DNA of 64,000 nt from Planctomycetota bacterium (GTDB taxonomy: Bacteria > Planctomycetota > GCA-2746535): positions 62,001 to 126,000 of the forward strand of contig NVWA01000003.1 of assembly GCA_002746535.1 (NCBI GenBank), given 5' to 3'. The notes under the pieces were generated by a model that was given only the letters and a program-made list of their open reading frames with translations, searched no databases and was not told where the DNA came from. Below, piece by piece: positions 18,493-27,767 of this stretch; within the stretch, counting starts at the first letter, position 1; each line of letters starts with the position of its first letter. The translations under genes were made by a program, and so were the position numbers.

Positions 18493-19245
18493 TTATTTCG
18501 CTTTTTGTTTGTTTATTAAAAGTATGTTTAAATAAATCATTACAGAAATAAATGAGATAAAAAATATGATATCTCTAGAATCTATAATTCCTTTTTGAAG
18601 ATTTATCATGTGACCATAGAAGCCAAACGAACCTACAAAGTCTATAACTGGATTTACTGGTAAGTGCAAATAACCTGCAATGGCTTTACATACCTCTAGA
18701 ACCCCAGGGTCACCAAGAAATAGAATTCCGAAAGAAAGAAGAAAACTAAGTATTAGGCTAATCACTTGGTTTTTTGTGAGTGCTGAAGTGAAACTAGCTA
18801 TGCTCAAAAAAGCACCTGCAACAAAAGTTATACCAATATAGTTGGCAAAAATTACTCCGTTGTCCGGTGATCCTAAATTGTTGAGTGATACGACAAATGT
18901 TAGAGTCGATAAGATTGTGATTAAAATAAATATCCAAGCAGCAAGAAATTTTCCTATAGTTGCTTGAGCAATGGAGATCGGCAACGTTAATAATATCTCA
19001 ATTGTGCCAGTGCGTCTTTCTTCTGACCATAACCGCATACCAACTGCAGGAATAAAAAGTAAAAAAATGAGTGGCATTGTGCTAAAGACAGTATCCATAG
19101 AGGCATTTTGAAGGGCAAAAAAGTCATTCTTTTGAAATACCATATACCATAAGAATGGTAGAAAGACTATGATGAAGACATAACCAATGGGTGTTGTGAA
19201 ATATCCCATCAATTCCCGCTTTGTTATTTTTAAAATAGTACTCAC
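18493..19245 (-). CDS. ABC-2 type permease, GldF-like
   Basis: A 250-residue ABC-2 membrane subunit with about six hydrophobic helices. The GldF-like signature MRLWSEERRTGTIEILLTLPIS lies in the cytoplasmic loop (about 66-88). It starts with GTG, preceded by TGGAGT at good spacing, 14 bases after the ATPase gene. With the ATPase, GldG-like and DUF4340 genes it forms one transport unit; the substrate is unknown. Confidence 0.9.
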   Translation of the reverse strand: MSTILKITKRELMGYFTTPIGYVFIIVFLPFLWYMVFQKNDFFALQNASMDTVFSTMPLIFLLFIPAVGMRLWSEERRTGTIEILLTLPISIAQATIGKFLAAWIFILITILSTLTFVVSLNNLGSPDNGVIFANYIGITFVAGAFLSIASFTSALTKNQVISLILSFLLSFGILFLGDPGVLEVCKAIAGYLHLPVNPVIDFVGSFGFYGHMINLQKGIIDSRDIIFFISFISVMIYLNILLINKQKAK

Positions 19246-19259
19246 TTGTTTACTCCAGT

Positions 19260-20204
19260 TTAGCTTTTAGTTACAGTTAATTCTTTGAAGACATCATCTA
19301 GACGTCCTTGTTCAGTATGCAGATGTTGAATTTTCCAACCAAAATTATTGGCAGTTTCAGTTACGGCTCCTGCGATAGAGTTATTATTATTTTGAGGAAA
19401 TATGACAAATTTATGTTGATTGTTTTTTGAAATTACGTCGACGTTTTTAACGGCTTGCAAATCTTCTAATGTGCTTTTTGCTTTTATTTTTGATTCTTCA
19501 TCGAGAATCATCGATAAATTTACGGCACCACAATATTTTGATTGTTTCTTTAACTCATCAGGTGTTTGGTTTGCCACGATATTTCCATTTGAAATAATCA
19601 CACATCTATCACAAACAGCTTCTACTTCTTCCAAAATATGTGTAGAAAGAATGATTGTTTTCTCTTTACCATATTCGCGAATTAATTTCCGAACAACTTC
19701 TTTTTGATTTGGATCTAAACCATCTGTTGGTTCATCTAATACTAATACTTGTGGATCATGAATTAATGCTTGAGCCAAACAGGTTCTTTGTTTAAAACCT
19801 TTTGATAACGTTTCAATCTTTTTATGAAGGACTGGTTTTAATTCACATATTTCGACTACACGATCGATGTGACTAGTTAGTTTATTGCCTGAAAACCCTC
19901 TAATTTGGCCTATGAATTTCAAAAAGGACATCGCCGTCATATCAGGATAAGACGGGGCACTTTCTGGAAGATATCCAATAATTTGCCTGACCTTTAAGCT
20001 ATCTTTGGTGATATCATGACCGCATACTGATACTTTTCCTGAAGTTGCTTCTAAAAAACAAGTGATGACTTTCATGGTAGTTGATTTTCCGGCTCCATTG
20101 GGTCCTAAAAAACCAACGACCTCGCCGGTTTTTACTTCGAGGGAAATATCATTAACCGCTGTAAATGATCCGAATTTTTTAACTAAATTTTCGACGACTA
20201 TCAT
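19260..20204 (-). CDS. ABC transporter ATPase, GldA-like
   Basis: A 314-residue ATPase that would power the adjacent ABC-2 permease. Walker A is GPNGAGKST (34-42), the signature is the variant LSKGFKQR, Walker B VLVLDEPTDGLDP and the switch STHILEEVEAVCD. The C-terminal ~90-residue extension is typical of GldA/CcmA-type ATPases. It is the first gene of the operon and has a strong ribosome site (GAGGAAGC). An inverted repeat lies 33 bases upstream. Confidence 0.93.
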   Translation of the reverse strand: MIVVENLVKKFGSFTAVNDISLEVKTGEVVGFLGPNGAGKSTTMKVITCFLEATSGKVSVCGHDITKDSLKVRQIIGYLPESAPSYPDMTAMSFLKFIGQIRGFSGNKLTSHIDRVVEICELKPVLHKKIETLSKGFKQRTCLAQALIHDPQVLVLDEPTDGLDPNQKEVVRKLIREYGKEKTIILSTHILEEVEAVCDRCVIISNGNIVANQTPDELKKQSKYCGAVNLSMILDEESKIKAKSTLEDLQAVKNVDVISKNNQHKFVIFPQNNNNSIAGAVTETANNFGWKIQHLHTEQGRLDDVFKELTVTKS

Positions 20205-20236
20205 TTGCTTCCTCTATTCTTAATAATTAAGACAAC

Positions 20237-20265
20237 TTGACTTCAAGTGTTATTTCACTTGTCAA
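20237..20265. promoter_or_regulatory. Inverted repeat upstream of the Gld-like operon
   Basis: TTGA and CAAGTG (left half) can pair with CACTTG and TCAA (right half): ten base pairs with a 3-base bulge and a 6-base loop, 33 bases before the ATG of the ATPase gene. It could be an operator or a leader hairpin. No convincing -10 box was placed, so the role is tentative. Confidence 0.3.
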
Positions 20266-20372
20266 TCTGTCAGTTTTGATCTGGAGATTTCTACTAATAT
20301 TAAACGTTGAGGCAAGAAATAAGCAGTATTTATGCCAAAATACAATCTATAATTTTTAACGGAATTGGAACC

Positions 20373-21740
20373 TTATTTGCCAAAATATGGCTTTAGGCAT
20401 GGCCATATGGAAGCATTATACAATTGGGCATATTGCCTAAAATGAAGCCTGCTTTTTTTGTCATTGAGTAGTAGGCCTACAGACCAATATAAATTTAATA
20501 GTTCCAAGTGACGTTTTTTCGATTTTATGATCTTATTCTTCAATTGGTTTAACAGGTTTATGTTCCCTGAAAATAAAGAAAATTGAATAGCTCTAAATAG
20601 TTCTAGGTCTTTATCTTTTAGCGTGAATTCTCGATTTTTTACATTTATTGTTTCACTAATCATTTTGTTAACTTCTGTAATGTTGTTAAAGTTAATGGGA
20701 GTTTTATTATTTTGATTGATTAAATAATACTCCAGCCATATACCATTATTCTCTTTATTATTTTTTGTAAGATAAAGACCTAATTCTGCAAAATAGGAGG
20801 AGCTAACGGGATAAAAATTAATTTCTCGAAATAAGGATTCGCATAATTTTCTTTCATTTTTTAATAACATCCTAAGCGCATATTTGAAAATATATTTTGA
20901 TGAGTCTTCAATTCTATTGCTCTTTGGGTAATTAAAATTTTGCATAATTTTTGAATATATTTTTCTCTTTTTGCTAAGTTTTTTGAATTCCTCTTCTTTG
21001 AAATTTTCGGATAGAATTAATTGCCATAACTTTTTTTTTCTTAATTTATCAATCTTTTTTTTGACCCAACTATTCAGCGTAGAATCTCTTTTATTTTTAT
21101 AATTGTACCAGTCGTTTAATATTAAAAATTTAGTGTTGGAAACTTTCTGTAAAGAATCATTTATGGAGGTTATTTGAATCTTAGAGGCCTTTTTGTCCCA
21201 ATCGTTCCATGTTTTAATATCTTCTCGTAAAAACCTGAAATGAGCCCCAGTGTTTAATATTGGAATTGAAATGGCACCTAAATGGAATTCTTCATATAGC
21301 AAAACTTCAAAAAAAGACTCTTCAAACCAAAAGTTCTCCGGAATTTTATTCTGACGAAATAAAGCAAATAGAATTTTTTTTTTGGTTAGTAGTAAAAAGG
21401 GGTGGATGGCATTCTTTAATCGGTTTTGACTTAAAATAATGTTGATTGAAATTGCTGTGTCAAATGAAGAAAAATTGGTACCTGAAATTTTATATTTCTT
21501 AATGAAGTTTAACTCGTTGTGTAAGTAGATGCTGATGTGCTCATGGCATTTTAGTCCAGTCAATTTGTATAATTCTTTATGTATTTTTGGCAATTGCTTT
21601 GATAGTAATCTAGCAAAATACTTATTTTTTGGTGTATCGTATTTGATTTTATATTGGCTAACTTTTATTTCGCCCGAAAACACATTCAACATGTTTGAAA
21701 GGCAAATGCCTAATAGAAATAAAAATGATTTTGAGATCAT
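20373..21740 (-). CDS. Exported metallopeptidase-like protein lacking the zinc site
   Basis: A 455-residue protein with a signal peptide (about 1-23, MISKSFLFLLGICLSNMLNV). The order of elements resembles the gluzincin (peptidase MA-like) fold: an N-terminal helix over residues with an amphipathic YFARLLSKQLPKIHKELYKL, a strand ISIYLHNELNF, then a helix and FWFEESFFEVLLYEE. The last corresponds to the family's Trp-x-x-Glu-Gly segment. Where HExxH should stand the sequence reads HPFLLLTKKKILFALF, so the catalytic site is absent. The C-terminal half is helical. It is very AT-rich. Probably a pseudoenzyme or binding protein; the fold assignment is my pattern reading. Confidence 0.55.
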   Translation of the reverse strand: MISKSFLFLLGICLSNMLNVFSGEIKVSQYKIKYDTPKNKYFARLLSKQLPKIHKELYKLTGLKCHEHISIYLHNELNFIKKYKISGTNFSSFDTAISINIILSQNRLKNAIHPFLLLTKKKILFALFRQNKIPENFWFEESFFEVLLYEEFHLGAISIPILNTGAHFRFLREDIKTWNDWDKKASKIQITSINDSLQKVSNTKFLILNDWYNYKNKRDSTLNSWVKKKIDKLRKKKLWQLILSENFKEEEFKKLSKKRKIYSKIMQNFNYPKSNRIEDSSKYIFKYALRMLLKNERKLCESLFREINFYPVSSSYFAELGLYLTKNNKENNGIWLEYYLINQNNKTPINFNNITEVNKMISETINVKNREFTLKDKDLELFRAIQFSLFSGNINLLNQLKNKIIKSKKRHLELLNLYWSVGLLLNDKKSRLHFRQYAQLYNASIWPCLKPYFGK

Positions 21741-21825
21741 AGATGTGAACTGTATTTTTATTAATATGCCTGTATGATACGCATTTTTTTTACTTCATTA
21801 AGTTTATTATTGGAGTTCGGATTTT

Positions 21826-22116
21826 ATGTCCTTATTCAAATCATTTAAATTACATTTAAAAAAATCAGGTGAAACGTTAAATATTTCAAAAGCCCGTAAT
21901 ATTCTTGATGTATTGATCGAAGAAGGCATTGAAATTGACTATGCTTGTCAAAACGTTTTCTGTGGAAGATGTGCAGTAACAGTCTTGGAAGGAGCCGATA
22001 ATTTAGAACTTATCAGTGCTCTTGAAGAGGATGTGAAAATAAAATGTAATTTAGGAGAAAATCAGCGACTAACATGCAAACTTCGCATGAAAGGTGATGT
22101 AACAATTGAGCTTTAG
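21826..22116 (+). CDS. 2Fe-2S plant-type ferredoxin
   Basis: A 96-residue ferredoxin with the cluster motif CQNVFCGRC (Cys-x4-Cys-x2-Cys) and a fourth Cys in RLTCKL. Length and order match the plant/adrenodoxin fold. It would pass electrons to an unidentified partner. A GGAG ribosome site precedes the ATG. It lies just upstream of the suf operon in the same direction, separated by a palindrome and a probable promoter, so it may supply electrons for cluster assembly (inference). Confidence 0.9.
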   Translation: MSLFKSFKLHLKKSGETLNISKARNILDVLIEEGIEIDYACQNVFCGRCAVTVLEGADNLELISALEEDVKIKCNLGENQRLTCKLRMKGDVTIEL

Positions 22117-22133
22117 GATGTTTGCATATTGCA

Positions 22134-22164
22134 ATAAATGTCTAGTAGCGCGGTAGACATTTAT
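22134..22164. promoter_or_regulatory. Perfect 11-base inverted repeat at the suf promoter (probable operator)
   Basis: ATAAATGTCTA (22134-22144) and TAGACATTTAT (22154-22164) are exact inverted copies around a 9-base GC-rich spacer. There is no T run after it, so a terminator is unlikely. The right arm contains the likely -35 box of the suf promoter, the geometry of a repressor site. It does not match the SufR site (CAAC-N6-GTTG) and only loosely resembles an IscR type 1 site. Confidence 0.55.
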
Positions 22165-22181
22165 ATCTTGAGAACTATAAT
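22154..22181 (+). promoter_or_regulatory. Predicted sigma70-type promoter for the suf operon
   Basis: TAGACA (22154-22159, one mismatch to TTGACA), a 16-base spacer and a perfect TATAAT (22176-22181). The start of transcription would fall near 22188, about 78 bases before the first gene. The -35 box lies inside the right arm of the palindrome. Confidence 0.5.
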
Positions 22182-22265
22182 ACCTTTAAGTCATGAATTG
22201 AGCTTATTTTTAGCCATTTTGTGAAATTACTTACATTAAATTAATTATTTTTGATAGAAAATAAA

Positions 22266-22991
22266 ATGGAAATTCAGGAAGAGTTATCACAAAAGATAAT
22301 GGATATTGCAGCCAAGCCTACCAAGCGTGGTATGTACACCATTGACGATGCAATTGAAAAAGGTTTGGGTCTAGCTACTAGTAAAGTGCGGGACATAAAA
22401 ATATATTTATTAGTGAATATTGAAACCGACAAAATCTACGATGTTAAATTTTTTAGCTATGGTAAAAAAGTTTCTGTTGCCTTGGCAGAAGTTCTAAGCT
22501 CAATATTATGTGGTCGAGTTGTCGATACTATTAGAGATATTAAAGGTGCATTTATTGAAAAAGAATTGAGAGATGAACCGGATAAAATTTCTGTAAGTCC
22601 TGAAGAGTTGGAAAAGTTTGAAATTGTAGAAGAACTGATCAAAATTATTGTGTCCGAATATAACATGGTCAAATCTAAAACGTTGGCTTTGCGTGAAGAA
22701 CAAAAGCTAGTGAGTGTCGATTTAGAAGAGCAAGATGAAGAATGGGCAAGTTTAAGTAATGAAGATCGTTTAGTAAAAATCGAAAAATGTTTAGATGATA
22801 AAGTAAGAGCAGGTTTGCAAATGGATGGTGGCGATTGCCAAGTAGAAGAATTAAAAGATGGCAAGGAATTATTTATATCCTATTCAGGTGCATGTGGTAG
22901 TTGTGGTTCATCCACTGGTGGTACATTATATTTCATTGAAGACTCATTGAAAAAAATGGTCTATCATGGAATAACGGTTCAGCCAGTTTAG
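22266..22991 (+). CDS. NifU-like protein: degenerate IscU-like domain fused to Nfu domain
   Basis: A 241-residue protein from the ATG (a TTG at 22251 would add five residues; neither has a clear ribosome site). Residues ~10-130 follow the IscU scaffold pattern (GMYTIDDAIEKGLGLATSKVRD...FFSYGKKVSVALAEVLSS). The ligand cysteines are replaced, leaving only Cys82 in LCGRVVD. The C-terminal Nfu domain (about 165-241) keeps the cluster-carrying CxxC in SGACGSCGSS (Cys210, Cys213) and MDGGDCQV. Nfu proteins deliver Fe-S clusters to targets. It is the first gene of the suf operon, 12 bases before sufB. Confidence 0.82.
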   Translation: MEIQEELSQKIMDIAAKPTKRGMYTIDDAIEKGLGLATSKVRDIKIYLLVNIETDKIYDVKFFSYGKKVSVALAEVLSSILCGRVVDTIRDIKGAFIEKELRDEPDKISVSPEELEKFEIVEELIKIIVSEYNMVKSKTLALREEQKLVSVDLEEQDEEWASLSNEDRLVKIEKCLDDKVRAGLQMDGGDCQVEELKDGKELFISYSGACGSCGSSTGGTLYFIEDSLKKMVYHGITVQPV

Positions 22992-23003
22992 GAGGGCTTT
23001 GTC

Positions 23004-24443
23004 ATGAGTGATATAGATATTTCAGCAATCAATTCTGAATATAAATATGGATTTAAAACAGATATTGAGACAGATGCTTTACCGAAAGGTTTAAGCGAAG
23101 ATGTTGTTCGTTTTATTTCGGCCAAGAAAAATGAACCTGAGTTTATGTTAAACTTTCGTTTGAAAGCCTATAAAAAATGGCTGACAATGGATGAGCCTGA
23201 TTGGGCAAAATTAAATTATCCAAGAATTGATTTTCAAGACATCGTTTATTATTCTGCTCCAAAGTTTAAGGAAGAATTTAGTAGTCTAGATGAAGTTGAC
23301 CCCTTATTATTAGAAACATACGAAAAGCTTGGGATTTCATTGGACGAGCAAAAACAATTAGCAAACGTAGCTGTTGATGCTGTTTTTGATAGTGTTAGCG
23401 TTACAACAACACACAGAAAAAAACTCATGGATATGGGCGTTTATTTCTGTTCAATTTCAGAAGCACTTCAAGAGTTCCCTGAGTTAATCGAAGAATATAT
23501 TGGTACTGTCGTACCCATTGGTGACAATTTTTTCGCTGCGTTAAATTCAGCCGTTTTTACGGATGGCTCATTTGTTTTTATTCCACCAGATTTAAAATGT
23601 CCTATTGAATTATCAACTTATTTCAGAATCAATAATGAAGAAGCCGGCCAGTTTGAAAGAACTATGATTGTTGCCAGTGAAAATAGTTATGTTTCTTATC
23701 TTGAAGGGTGTACGGCTCCGCAGTTCAATACCAATCAATTACATGCAGCTGTTGTTGAGTTGATTACATTGGAAGGCGCTGAAATAAAATATTCAACGGT
23801 ACAAAATTGGTACGCTGGTGATCGTAAAACGGGTAAAGGTGGCATATTTAATTTTGTGACTAAGCGTGGTCTTTGTAAAGGTGATAATTCAAAAATTTCT
23901 TGGGCACAAGTTGAGACAGGCTCAGCCATTACTTGGAAATATCCAAGTTGTATTTTAAAAGGTGATAATAGTGTTGGTGAATTTTATTCAGTAGCAGTCA
24001 CAAATGGAAAAATGCAGGCTGATACAGGAACGAAGATGGTGCATATCGGTAAAAATACGAAGTCGACAATTATTTCAAAAGGGATAAGTACAGATCAATC
24101 GAAAAATGCTTATAGAGGTTTAGTCCGTGTTAATAAGGGCGCAAAAAATGCTCGAAATTATTCGCAATGTGATTCCATGTTGATTGGTGATGAGTGTGCT
24201 GCCTTTACATATCCTTATGTTGAATCGGCCAACTCATCGGCTCATTTGGAGCACGAAGCATCGACATCAAAAATTAGTGAAGAACAGTTGTTCTATTTTG
24301 AACAAAGAGGGATCTCTCGAGAAGATGCCATCGCCATGATTGTGAATGGGTTTTGCAAAGATGTATTCAAACAATTGCCTTTAGAGTTTGCTGCGGAAGC
24401 AGAAGCTCTAATGAAAATAAAATTAGAAAATAGTGTTGGATAA
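23004..24443 (+). CDS. sufB: Fe-S cluster scaffold subunit SufB
   Basis: A 479-residue SufB, the scaffold subunit of the SufBCD complex on which clusters are built. Family segments are clear: [24 protein letters not shown] read as [35 protein letters not shown], and [21 protein letters not shown] near the end. The Cys of the C-terminal half is within [13 protein letters not shown] strong AGGAGGG ribosome site precedes the ATG. sufC follows after 12 bases. Confidence 0.97.
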   Translation: MSDIDISAINSEYKYGFKTDIETDALPKGLSEDVVRFISAKKNEPEFMLNFRLKAYKKWLTMDEPDWAKLNYPRIDFQDIVYYSAPKFKEEFSSLDEVDPLLLETYEKLGISLDEQKQLANVAVDAVFDSVSVTTTHRKKLMDMGVYFCSISEALQEFPELIEEYIGTVVPIGDNFFAALNSAVFTDGSFVFIPPDLKCPIELSTYFRINNEEAGQFERTMIVASENSYVSYLEGCTAPQFNTNQLHAAVVELITLEGAEIKYSTVQNWYAGDRKTGKGGIFNFVTKRGLCKGDNSKISWAQVETGSAITWKYPSCILKGDNSVGEFYSVAVTNGKMQADTGTKMVHIGKNTKSTIISKGISTDQSKNAYRGLVRVNKGAKNARNYSQCDSMLIGDECAAFTYPYVESANSSAHLEHEASTSKISEEQLFYFEQRGISREDAIAMIVNGFCKDVFKQLPLEFAAEAEALMKIKLENSVG

Positions 24444-24455
24444 AGGAAACAATTA

Positions 24456-25196
24456 ATGTTGGTTATTAAAGATCTACATGCAAATGTAGATGGTGTTGAA
24501 GTATTAAAAGGAATTAATTTAAATATTAAAAAAGGCGAAGTTCATGCCATTATGGGGCCAAATGGTTCTGGCAAAAGTACCCTGTCAAAAGTAGTCAGTG
24601 GGCATCCCGATTATGAAGTAACACAAGGATCTGTTGTTTACAAGGACGAAGATATCTTGTCTTTTGATCCTTCTGATAGAGCTTTAAAAGGAATTTTTAT
24701 GGGCTTTCAATATCCCGTAGAAATTCCAGGGGTTAATAATGAAGAGTTTTTAAAAATGGCTCTTAATGCCAAAAGACTTTACCAAGGTAAAGATGAAATC
24801 AGCCCAGAAGATTTTAATAAATTGCTCGAAGAAAAATTAGATTTAATTAAAGCCGGCGGAAAATTTAAAAATAGATATTTAAATGTTGGTTTGTCAGGTG
24901 GAGAAAAGAAAAAAAATGAAATCCTTCAGTTGGCCATACTTGAACCAGATTTGGCGATTTTAGATGAAACAGATTCAGGCCTTGATATAGATGCATTAAA
25001 GGTAGTTGCCAATGGTATTAAGGAAGTTATTTCAAAGGATCAAAGTTTAATTTTGATTACCCATTATCAAAGATTGCTAGATTATATTCAACCTGATTAC
25101 GTCCATGTCCTTTCTGATGGGAAAATAATTAAATCTGGTGATAAGACTCTTGCTATGAAACTTGAAGAGCAAGGTTACGACTGGTTAGTAAATTAA
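24456..25196 (+). CDS. sufC: SufBCD ATPase SufC
   Basis: A 246-residue cytosolic ABC-type ATPase of the SufBCD complex. Walker A is GPNGSGKST (34-42), the Q-loop region MGFQYPVEIPGV is characteristic of SufC, the signature is LSGGEKKKNE and Walker B DLAILDETDSGLDID, with the His switch in LITHYQRLLDYI. Length is typical. Confidence 0.97.
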   Translation: MLVIKDLHANVDGVEVLKGINLNIKKGEVHAIMGPNGSGKSTLSKVVSGHPDYEVTQGSVVYKDEDILSFDPSDRALKGIFMGFQYPVEIPGVNNEEFLKMALNAKRLYQGKDEISPEDFNKLLEEKLDLIKAGGKFKNRYLNVGLSGGEKKKNEILQLAILEPDLAILDETDSGLDIDALKVVANGIKEVISKDQSLILITHYQRLLDYIQPDYVHVLSDGKIIKSGDKTLAMKLEEQGYDWLVN

Positions 25197-25205
25197 GGAA
25201 ATTTT

Positions 25206-26480
25206 GTGGTTGAAATGGTGAATGAAAATGAATTGGTCGATTTATTTTTAAATGAACATAAGGCCTTATCAGATTCAATATTAAATGATTATAAATCTAT
25301 TACAGAATTTGCTTGGGAGCAATTTAGCAAATCATCTCTGGATTTAAATAGAGCTGAATCGTGGCGTTATTTCCCTTTTTCTAAATTATTAAATTCTCTT
25401 AAAGACTACGCAAATTATGAAGCGCCAACAAAAATAGTTGAAGTGGGTGAAGAAGATTCTGAAGTTGCTAATAATTCTATAAAAATTGTTAGTGGATGCC
25501 TTGATAAAATCAATCAATTAAATGATAATATTGAAGTAACACAAACTCGTTACGCTGATAAAAATTTAGTTAATTTTTTCGATCATTTTTTTAAACATGA
25601 GCAAGAATCAGCAAAAAATCCATTGGTATTTTTAAATGGAAGTTTATCTACATCCGCAATTTTAATTAATGTAAAACCATCTGAAGAAAAAATACCGACT
25701 TTGAAAATTAATTTACTAAGTAATGAGCCAGGAGTTTCGTGGCCTATGATTGGTTTTAATATATTAGAAAAAGCATCGTTAAATGTTGAAATACATGTTA
25801 ATAGTGAAGATGATAAAAGTTTATTAATTGGTAATTTTTTTGCAAAAATAAAAACTCAAGGTGAATTAAATATTGATATCATTCAATGCGACAATCATTC
25901 AAATGGGATTATCTTTCAAAATAGATTTGTTGTTGAAAACGCAGCGCATTTAAAATTAAATGGCTTTTGTCGTGGCGGACAATTTAATCGCTTCGATACT
26001 GAAATATTAATGACCAATGAAAATAGTAACGTTGATGTGAATTTTTTATCTCTGACTAAAGGAAATAGTCAACAACATCATTTTATCAATATGAGCCATG
26101 ATGCTCCAAATTGTAATAGCTCTCAGTTATTTAGAAATTTATTATTTGATAAAAGTAATGTCTCTGTCGATGGGACAGTTCTAGTTCAGAAAGGTGCTTC
26201 GCAGACTTTTTCTGAGCAGTTGATAAACAACTTGTTTTTTAGTGAAGAAGCTAAAGCGAGCACAAAGCCGAATTTGCAAATCTTGAATGATGATGTGAAA
26301 TGTAATCATGGTGTAACCTTTGGGCAACTTGAAGAAGAAAGTCTCTTTTATTTGAAATCACGAGGTTTACCTGAAGAGCTTGCAATTGACTTGTTAACAA
26401 AAAGTTTTGCTAGTGAAGTCATCGAAAAATTTCATTCAGAAGAAATGAAAACTGAAATTAAAAAATTACTTGAGTTGTAA
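25206..26480 (+). CDS. sufD: Fe-S cluster assembly subunit SufD
   Basis: A 424-residue SufD, partner of SufB and SufC. The C-terminal core is conserved (SQLFRNLLFDKSNVSVDG, LQILNDDVKCNHGVTFGQL, LFYLKSRGLPEELAIDLL), and the N-terminus is variable, as in the family. The start is GTG: AAGGAAA lies 5 bases upstream of it, whereas the ATG at 25215 would be too far from that site. The invariant His in KCNHG is present. Confidence 0.93.
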   Translation: MVEMVNENELVDLFLNEHKALSDSILNDYKSITEFAWEQFSKSSLDLNRAESWRYFPFSKLLNSLKDYANYEAPTKIVEVGEEDSEVANNSIKIVSGCLDKINQLNDNIEVTQTRYADKNLVNFFDHFFKHEQESAKNPLVFLNGSLSTSAILINVKPSEEKIPTLKINLLSNEPGVSWPMIGFNILEKASLNVEIHVNSEDDKSLLIGNFFAKIKTQGELNIDIIQCDNHSNGIIFQNRFVVENAAHLKLNGFCRGGQFNRFDTEILMTNENSNVDVNFLSLTKGNSQQHHFINMSHDAPNCNSSQLFRNLLFDKSNVSVDGTVLVQKGASQTFSEQLINNLFFSEEAKASTKPNLQILNDDVKCNHGVTFGQLEEESLFYLKSRGLPEELAIDLLTKSFASEVIEKFHSEEMKTEIKKLLEL

Positions 26481-26525
26481 ATACCTTATGCAGGAATTCA
26501 CTCTAAATAAATAAAAAGAAAAATA

Positions 26526-27749
26526 ATGATAGATATCGAAAATATTAAAAAACAATTCCCTAGCCTTGATCAAATGGTACATGATAAGCCACTGACATAT
26601 TTAGATTCAGCTGCAACAACCTTGAAACCTAAGATAGTTTTAGACACCATAGCTTCTTATTATGGCAAACAGTATTCGACAGTAAGAAGAGGGCTTTATA
26701 AATTATCAGAAAATACCACGATTGCCTATGAGACTTGTCGGCGTCACGTTGCAAAATTTATCAATGCCGCTTCCGAAAAAGAAATTGTTTTTACAAGTGG
26801 AACAACAGATTCTATCAATCTGGTTGCCGCATCTTTTGGTCGAAAATTTATTGAAAAAGGTGATGAAGTCATTGTTTCTGCTATTGAACATCATGCTAAC
26901 ATCGTGCCTTGGCAAATAATCTGTGAAGAAAAAGGCGCGCAACTTAAAGTGATACCGGTTAATGATAATGGTGAATTGATGATCGATGAGTATAAGAAAC
27001 TGCTGAGCGACAAAACAAAAATTGTTGCTGTTGGTCATGTTAGTAATGCTTTGGGTACAATAAATCCAATTAAAGAAATGATAGATTTAGCCCATGAAAA
27101 AAATATTCCAGTTCTCATTGATGGTGCCCAAAGTGCCCCGCATATTGCGATTGATGTACAAGCATTGGATTGTGATTTTTATGCTTTCTCTGGCCATAAG
27201 ATATATGGACCAACGGGGGTAGGTGTGCTTTATGGTAAATATGAAATTTTAGAAAAAATGCCACCTTATCGTAGTGGTGGCGATATGATTGAAACCGTCA
27301 CTTTTGAAAAAACAACATACCAAGAACCTCCTTATCGTTTCGAAGCAGGCACACCTCCCATTGTAGAAGTGATAGCCTTATCATCTGCTCTTGATTTTTT
27401 AGAAGAAGTTGGCCTAGATAACATACATGATCATGAATCTGAGTTGTTGGCTTATGCCACCGAGAAAATGTTAGAAATAAAAGGTCTTCAAATAATTGGT
27501 ACAGCCAAAGAAAAAACTAGCGTGATTAGTTTTGTCATGCAAGAGGCTCACCCCCATGACATCGGCACCATCTTGGATAGCGAAGGTATTGCTCTCAGAT
27601 CTGGACATCATTGCGCGATGCCTATCATGGAACGCTTTAAGGTTCCAGCAACCGCCCGTGTTTCATTTGGTATTTATAATACAAAAGAAGATGTTGACAC
27701 CTTAATCAAAGGCCTCCATCAAATAAATTCCCTTTTCGATGTTGATTAA
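26526..27749 (+). CDS. sufS: Cysteine desulfurase SufS
   Basis: A 407-residue PLP enzyme of the SufS/CsdA class that takes sulfur from cysteine. PLP Lys225 lies in FSGHKIYGPTGVGVLYG and the catalytic Cys363 in RSGHHCAMPIM. The type II signature RSGHHC is intact. Dimer and PLP-phosphate residues are in the N-terminal half (TSGTTDSINLVA, EHHANIVPW). No sufE or sufU gene follows; the NifU-like protein may serve or a partner may be elsewhere. Last gene of the operon. Confidence 0.97.
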   Translation: MIDIENIKKQFPSLDQMVHDKPLTYLDSAATTLKPKIVLDTIASYYGKQYSTVRRGLYKLSENTTIAYETCRRHVAKFINAASEKEIVFTSGTTDSINLVAASFGRKFIEKGDEVIVSAIEHHANIVPWQIICEEKGAQLKVIPVNDNGELMIDEYKKLLSDKTKIVAVGHVSNALGTINPIKEMIDLAHEKNIPVLIDGAQSAPHIAIDVQALDCDFYAFSGHKIYGPTGVGVLYGKYEILEKMPPYRSGGDMIETVTFEKTTYQEPPYRFEAGTPPIVEVIALSSALDFLEEVGLDNIHDHESELLAYATEKMLEIKGLQIIGTAKEKTSVISFVMQEAHPHDIGTILDSEGIALRSGHHCAMPIMERFKVPATARVSFGIYNTKEDVDTLIKGLHQINSLFDVD

Positions 27750-27751
27750 TA

Positions 27752-27767
27752 GTAGGGGCATCCCTAC
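27752..27767. repeat. Short palindrome related to the REP-like repeat
   Basis: GTAGGG-GCAT-CCCTAC, a perfect 6-base-pair hairpin with a 4-base loop, just after sufS. Fourteen of its bases are identical to the outer end of the right arm of the repeat at 32541-32566, so it looks like a trimmed copy of the same family. No T tract follows, so it is a poor intrinsic terminator. Confidence 0.5.

Noticed and set aside
22134..22164. Palindrome as a terminator of the ferredoxin gene
   Set aside because: No T tract follows and the right arm overlaps a promoter.
22457..22864. Long open frame antisense to the NifU-like gene
   Set aside because: Its sequence is Ser/Leu-rich with no motif and the opposite strand has a clear Fe-S gene; it is a shadow frame.
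26706..27038. Open frame antisense to sufS
   Set aside because: Composed of residues expected from the complement of a conserved gene; no start signal or family.
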